NCBI RefSeq assembly: GCF_932294415.1 | Contig: NC_065535.1 | Location: forward strand, 13,406,782-13,470,781 | Source: Quercus robur | Taxonomy: Eukaryota > Streptophyta > Magnoliopsida > Fagales > Fagaceae | Direction of reading: 5' to 3' | DNA: 64,000 bases | In this document: one piece after another, positions 58,295 through 64,000 of the stretch | How positions within the stretch are numbered: position 1 is the stretch's first letter | Layout of the letters: each line of letters starts with the position of its first letter | Translations under genes and position numbers: made by a program | Notes under the pieces: generated by a model | What the model was told of the DNA's origin: nothing | Seen by the model: only the letters and a program-made list of their open reading frames with translations | The model's database searches: none

Positions 58295-59674
58295 GACCCA
58301 TCATAATTTGAAAAAAAAAATGATATCATAAAAATATTGTAAAATTTTGTTATATTCCTAAACTGTCTCATTAAGATCTCGTGCTTGAGAAAAAATAAAT
58401 AAATATTTCTTTTTTTTAATAGGAAAAATATATTTCATGTGTCATACCAAACATAATTTTGTTTTGACATAAGTAATTTTAGCAAAAATCCCAACTTAAG
58501 ACTACAATAATGGAAGAATGTGGATTTGCCGTACATGTTTTAAATAATAAAATGGCAGCCAAACTGGCAAATGTGCCTTTGCATTTACATGATTTGAAAT
58601 AGATTTTTATGTGAGTTTAAACACCATTGGGGTTTAGCTTACTTTCCATACTTTTTAAAAAAGAATCTCATTTTATTTTAATGAGAGATTGTCATATCAT
58701 CCACTAACTAAATAAAATGTGTTGATTAAAACTCATTACTATTTGTCATTATATATTTAAAACAAAAAGACATGTCCAGTTAAAAAGTACTGGAGATAAG
58801 ACAAACCCCACCAATTGATGTTTTAGTTGGATAATAAAGAACACAATTATCAGAAAGTAACATCATATATTGAAATTCTATAAAAAAAAAAAAAAAAATT
58901 TCGTATGTAGCGTCTATGCATTTTTATAAACCTTTTTCTTTTGCTTTTTATTAAAAAAAAAAATTAGTCCACAATTTTTTTAATTATTATTTTTTACTCC
59001 AACAAATTTTTTGAATGTGCCAAAAGTCACAGTATGTCAACATAATCACATAAAAAAAAGAAACACTTTTTCTAACCTTTTCTCCACAAAAAAAAAAAGA
59101 AAAAGAAAAAAGAAAAAAAAGAGAAACACTTTATGAAGTAGGAATTTTCAATGGTTTCAGCAAGCCTAGGCCCATGTAAAGTGTACATCGACAACAAAGG
59201 CTTCATTTTGCACTTGGCACTCTCGAGCTTTTAACTATTGGCCCAGTGCAAGTCAAATGCTCATACAAACACGGCTCAATTAGACAGGTTCTAATTGGGC
59301 CCAAACGATTGAATCATTAGAATGAAGAATCTTGGGCTATAATCATATCTCAGACATCAAATGGCAGAACCGTATTTCCCCCTGGGGATTAAGATCAGGT
59401 GTAATTACTAGGATGTTGCACGGTGCAATAGGTTTAGATAGTTGAGACTAAAAATTGAAAAAGCAAAAAAACAACCTCTAATCTCAACTATTGAATAACA
59501 AAAATTATAAGATAAATTAAAGATAAAAAGTGGGGTGGTAAAAAATTGTTGTGAGAGGAAATGGGGTAATTGCACCCGTTATTAAAGAACGACAAACTAG
59601 ATTAGTTATTTATTTATTCATTTAAATTAATAGAAGATTTTATTTAAAAGCGAACAAGTATAATCCCATCAAGA

Positions 59675-59780
59675 GTCTTGTAACTCAATTAGTCGGGACC
59701 TCTTAATGTATCTTTAACATCCAGAGTTTAAATCTCCCCTCCGTTGAAACTATCAAACTATCCCAAAAAAAAGAAAAGAA
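59675..59780 (+). mobile_element. Possible tRNA-derived SINE remnant, unit A
   Basis: gtaactcaattagtcggga is close to a tRNA box A (TAGCTCAGTTGGT) and agagtttaaatctcc to box B (GGTTCAAATCC), about 40 bases apart, then an A-rich tail. The unit B copy is at 61815-61925. Confidence 0.5.
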
Positions 59781-60196
59781 ATAAAACTCCTGTTATCATA
59801 TTTCGACAACATCTGAATATATGATTTGCTGATTACGAGTCCCCAAGGACCCCAACAAAAGAGTGACAATTTCAATGCTTTTTCTGGCTCTTTTATTTGT
59901 AAGTGTTCTGTTTCTGTTTAAACTTTAAAGGACAGGCTCGACTGCTGGTTCAAATTAGTAATCTGTGTAGTGAGGGTGTGAACTGGCCCAATGGCTCCCA
60001 TTTAAGAAAGGGCTTTATTCAGGCAACAATATTCTGACTGAGGGGCCCAGTTACAGTGTTTAAGTGTAGCTGCTCCAAGGCCCAATAAAATCCACTTTCA
60101 GTAAAGGGGGTCCATCTCTGCTCTCATTCTATTTTTAATATTAACAAAATATATGCTGCACGCTTTAAGTAAATATATAAGTAATAAGTGTGTGTG

Positions 60197-60233
<37 letters not shown>

Positions 60234-60235
60234 AA

Positions 60236-61917
60236 GTGTACTAATACAAGTTTGCCAAGCATGCACGCTCTTTTTGAAAGGAAAGGAAAATATAGCATTA
60301 ACACCTGCTGACTAATAAGAAAGAATTCAATTCATTTACCGACTACAACTGAACCACACGTCAACATTGTTTAGTGCTTAATTGCTTATTAGTGGTTCTC
60401 TTTCATTGTGATTAGAGATACAGTCATCAATTTTTTTTTTTTTTTTTTTAAGAAACTGATACAGTTAATCTACTTTAGCCTCTCATTACTTCTATATTCA
60501 CTACTTCCAACAAGATTATGATCGAGTTCTGACTCAACAAAATGTCATAATATTTTCATAACAAGTGAGTTGTCAATTTATTATAAATTAAAATAAAATT
60601 AAAGAAATATATATATATATATATTATATAAAGACCCATTATAACTGGAAAAACAATGATATCATAAAAATATTGTGAAATTTTTTTATATTCCTAAACT
60701 TTCTCATTAGGATCCCATGCTTGAGAAAAAATAAATAAATATATATATATTTTTTTTAATATAGGAAAAATATATTTCATGTGTCATACCAAACATAATT
60801 TCGTTTTGACATAAGTAATTTTAGTAATACTACAATAATGGAAGAATGTGGATTTGCATTATATTTTTTTAATAATAAAATGGCAGCCAAACAGGCAAAT
60901 GTGCATTTGCATTTACATGATTTTAAATAGATTTTTATGTGAGTTTAAATACTAATTGATGTCTTGATCTGATAATAAAGAACACAATTATAAAAAACGG
61001 ATATCATATGTTAAAACTCTATAAAAAAAATTGTATGTAACGTCTATGCATTTTTTATATACCTTTTTCTTTTTCTTTTTATTTAAAAAAATAGTCCACA
61101 ATTTTTTTAAATATTATTATTTACCCCAAATTTTTTTTGAATGTACCAAAAGTCACAACATCTCAACATAATCACATAAAAAAGAGAGACACTTTTTCTA
61201 ACCTTTTCTCCAGAAAAAGAAAAAAAGAAAAAAGAAACACTTTAAGAAGTGGGAATTTTCGATGGTTTCAGCAAATGGTTTTAGCAAGCCTAGGCCCACA
61301 TAAAGTGTACATCGATAACAAAGGCTTCATTTTGCACTAGGCACTCTCGAACTTTTAACTAATGGCCCAGTGCAAGTCAAATGCTCACACAAGCACTGAG
61401 CAATTAGACAGGTTCTATTTGGGCCCAAACAATTGAATCATTAGAATGAAGAATCTTGGGCTATAATCATATCTCGGACATCAACTTTACCATCCAAATT
61501 TCCCCGCTTGGGATTGAGACCAGGTGCAATTATTAGGGTGTTGCATCTGATGCAATAGGTTTAGATGGTTGAGACTAAAAATTGGAAAAAATAACTTTTA
61601 ATCTCAACTATTAAATAACAAATTAAAAAAAAAAAAATTAAAGTTAAAAAGTGGGAGTGGTAAAAAATTATTGTGAGAGAAAATGGGGTAATTGCACCCC
61701 GTATTGCACTGAAGACAAATCTTTACCGTATCTATTATTAGAGAACAATAGACTAGATAAGTTTTTATTTTTATTTTTATTTTTATAGAAGGTTTTATTT
61801 AAATACCAACAAGTATAATCGTGTTAAGAGTCTTGTAACTCAACTAATCGACACCTCTGGGTATGCCCTTAACATTCGGAATTCAAATCTCCCCTCCATT
61901 AAAACTATCAAATTATC

Positions 61918-61954
<37 letters not shown>

Positions 61955-62385
61955 CCCCTGTTATCATATTTTGATAACATCGGAATATATGATTTGCTGA
62001 TTGCGAGTCCCCAACAAAAGAGTGACAATTACAATGCCTTTTCTGGCTCTTTTATTTGTAAGTTTTCTGTTTAAAGTTTAAACTTTAAAGGACAGGCTCG
62101 ACTGCTGGTTCCAATTAGAAATCTGTGCAGTGAGGGTGTGAACTGGCCCAATGGCTCCCATTTAAGAAAGGGCTTTATTTAGGCAACAATATTCTGACTG
62201 AGGGGCCCAGTCACAGTGTTTAAGTGTAGGTGCTCCATGGCCCAATAAAATCCACTTTCAGTAAAGGAATCTGCTACAAAATTCGGGTCTATCTCTGCTC
62301 TCACTCTATTTTTAATATTAACAAAATATATGCTGCACGCTTTAAATAATTATATAAGTATGTATGTATATATATTGAAGTTCAA
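60236..62385. repeat. Tandem duplication, unit B
   Basis: Second unit of the duplication. It has a private 38-bp insertion near 60281 (gaaaggaaaatatagcatta) and long (TA)n runs at the junction (60199-60231) and inside (61919-61952). Divergence from A is spread evenly, so it is not an assembly echo. Confidence 0.85.
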
Positions 62386-62566
62386 AGTTTACCATGTGAG
62401 AAGGCGAAATATATAACAATTGATGATGGGGAGTACATGATTTGTTCTTTCAAAAAATTTTCATTTAAAGTTGAGTTCATGTTAGACAATTTATTAAAAA
62501 CGTAAATAAAGATAAAATGAATGCAGATTGTGTGTGTCCATCCATAATACAAGAGGTCCACAATTA

Positions 62567-63215
62567 TGAGGAAGGAAGTCATGTATAGGAGATACTTTGA
62601 AAATCTCATGTATCGATAATTTGATAAATTGAACCTAAGTCAACGAATCCACCATCTGAATACCCGCATATGATCAAAATTGAGGTTGAAATAAAAAATA
62701 ACATCTAACTAATAATATATTAATAACTAAAGAGGTGTAATTGTGCTGCTAATGTACTTGCTTGATAAAGAAGAACACGTTGTGTCGCTTAACTTCTTTT
62801 TTTCTTCTTTTTTTTTTTGAGAAAAATGATATTGCATTTCAATTAAGGGAGGCTTTTAAAATCAACTTAAAGTACATTAGTAACATTTAGTGAGGAAGGA
62901 AGTCATGTATAGGAGATACTTTGAAAATCTCATGTATCGATAATTTGATAAATTGAACCTAAGTCAACGAATCCACCATCTGAATACCCGCATATGATCA
63001 AAATTGAGGTTGAAATAAAAAATAACATCTAACTAATAATATATTAATAACTTAAGAGGTGTAATTGTGCTGCTAATGTACTTGCTTGATAAAGAAGAAC
63101 ACGTTGTGTCGCTTAACTTCTTTTTTTCTTCTTTTTTTTTTTTGAGAAAAATGATATTGCATTTCAATTAAGGGAGGCTTTTAAAATCAACTTAAAGTAC
63201 ATTAGTAACATTTAG
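62567..63215. repeat. 324-bp tandem duplication, two near-identical copies
   Basis: 62567-62890 repeats at 62891-63215 with one extra T and about one substitution (aactaaagagg against aacttaagagg). Each copy ends with a T-run followed by gagaaaaatgatattgcatt, which looks like a LINE 3' end on the minus strand. Confidence 0.93.
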
Positions 63216-63288
63216 TGATACATCTTCTATCCAAACATGTAAATGAGGGGAAGAAACTACTCATCTCACAAGCGAATGAACTACAGTG

Positions 63289-63452
63289 TTTTTTTTTTTT
63301 TTTTTTATACAAGATAGAATTTCTACTTTAATCTAATCTAAATGTATATATGTGTGAAGCTCCTTCTTAAAAACTTGAATTCCAGCCTTTACCTCCTACA
63401 CCCTACAAGCATTTATACTTATGGAGTGATCACTGCACCAAGAGTACGCGGT
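63289..63452 (-). mobile_element. tRNA-derived SINE, second copy
   Basis: Minus strand: GGTGCAGTGATCAC (box A-like), GGAATTCAAGT (box B-like), then gagcttcacacatatataca and an A-run. Same family as 32167-32337. No clear flanking duplication. Confidence 0.7.
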
Positions 63453-63479
63453 AGTAACTTAAATACTGTTTATCTTTAG

Positions 63480-63900
63480 CGAGATGGCCAAAGTGAGATA
63501 GTGAGTAAGAGCCCGCTTTGAGAGCATTAATACGGATCTATGAGTCTCCTTCCAGGACGACCTGATTAAAACCTATTTCCATAGCTAGCTACAGAGCTCG
63601 TCTCATCACCAACGCCTCCACTTCAATGGCAGTGAAAGGGAGAAGGATTCTTTGGGAGAGAGAGACCATGACCTGCCCACTGTCATTCCTTTTTACGACC
63701 TCAATACCAGCACAATTTTCCTCTTGAAAAAGAGCACCGTCAAAATTGATCTTGTACTGGGAGCTTTCCGGTGGTTTCCAGCGTGTTGGTGGTCGTCCCA
63801 CAGGTGAAACCGTGGACGTGTTGTGGAGTTTGAAGTCTCGCAATCTGTGTCATTTAACTACAAAATTCATCTAATACCATTTAGGTAAAGGAAATCATTC
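63480..63900 (-). pseudogene. LINE RNase H remnant
   Basis: Minus-strand reading has WKPPESSQYKINFDGALFQ (first Asp), LPFTAIEVEALVMRRAL (Glu), then after a stop near 63589 LAMEIGFNQVVLEGDS (next Asp) and another stop. This is the RVT_3-type RNase H of plant LINEs. It breaks off at about 63480 next to the SINE. The rest of the polyprotein would lie beyond the window end or is lost. Confidence 0.8.
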
Positions 63901-64000
63901 CATGTGTTGCCTAATTTAGTCTCGCCGGTGTAAACCATATTCATTAATGAAATAAAAGCTTTCACTATTCTCAGAATACATAAAATTGTTGTAATAGAAC

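Larger units (their letters stand above)
57600..60235. repeat. Tandem duplication, unit A
   Basis: Aligns along its length with 60236-62385: starts (c)taatacaagtttgcca(c/a)gcatgca, passes through gcctaggcccatgtaaagtg and gacaggctcgactgctggtt, and ends acaaaatatatgctgcacgc and a (TA)n run. Unit A is longer because of the MITE at 57795-58150. No gene; conserved phrases are not coding. Confidence 0.85.

Noticed and set aside
1..64000. CRISPR arrays, bacterial operons, tRNA or rRNA genes
   Set aside because: None seen. The window is plant nuclear DNA; tRNA-like boxes found belong to SINE-like repeats and do not fold into a complete tRNA.

Overview
This is a nuclear genome window from a flowering plant, most likely a woody eudicot. 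The evidence is AT-rich non-coding DNA, GT-AG introns, plant-only gene families and dense plant-type transposons. A Fagales (oak-like) source is my guess from the look of the repeats; nothing in the window proves it.

There are three intact genes. (1) An ALBA-domain RNA-binding protein with an RGG tail lies on the minus strand (CDS 10658 to 6003, 8 coding exons, 252 codons). Its upstream side has a telo-box, a TATA box and a probable 5'-UTR intron. (2) A secreted, thioredoxin/DsbA-fold protein of the At1g76020/At1g20225 type lies on the minus strand (25896 to 21516, 4 exons, 233 codons). (3) An intronless ATL-type RING-H2 E3 ligase lies on the plus strand (55515-55919). A fourth locus (34206-42099, plus) is a decayed paralogue of gene 2 whose intron 2 holds a 5.9 kb Mutator-like element. 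ALBA next to the thioredoxin-fold gene repeats the gene order At1g76010/At1g76020 and At1g20220/At1g20225 in Arabidopsis, so this looks like an old syntenic block.

Nearly everything else is mobile DNA. 1.0-2.9 kb: 5'-truncated LINE (RT end, zf-RVT, RNase H). 12.1-21.2 kb: a 1.1 kb direct repeat flanking a Tat-type Ty3/gypsy element on the minus strand that lacks its 5' half and carries an antisense extra ORF with its own TATA box. 27-33.4 kb: MITE, a Pack-MULE with an AGC-kinase fragment and a second MULE nested in it, a SINE and two tandem Helitron-like units. 35.3-41.3 kb: MULE with about 760 bp inverted ends. 43.9-44.8 kb: foldback MITE and Helitron-like sequence. 45.1-50.4 kb: a complete LTR element with no gag or pol but an 80-bp tandem array (LARD). 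51.7-52.4 kb: hAT-like element. 57.6-62.4 kb: diverged 2.1-2.6 kb tandem duplication. 62.6-63.2 kb: near-perfect 324-bp tandem duplication. 63.3-63.9 kb: SINE and LINE RNase H remnants.

The genes do not form an operon or pathway. I saw no tRNA, rRNA, CRISPR array or microbial system. The most useful observations are the conserved ALBA-thioredoxin pair, the suspicious 1.1 kb duplication around a half-missing retrotransposon (possible haplotype mis-join), three MULE-type elements with 9-bp target duplications (two with captured sequence), and the coding-free LTR element that shares its polypurine tract with the Tat element.
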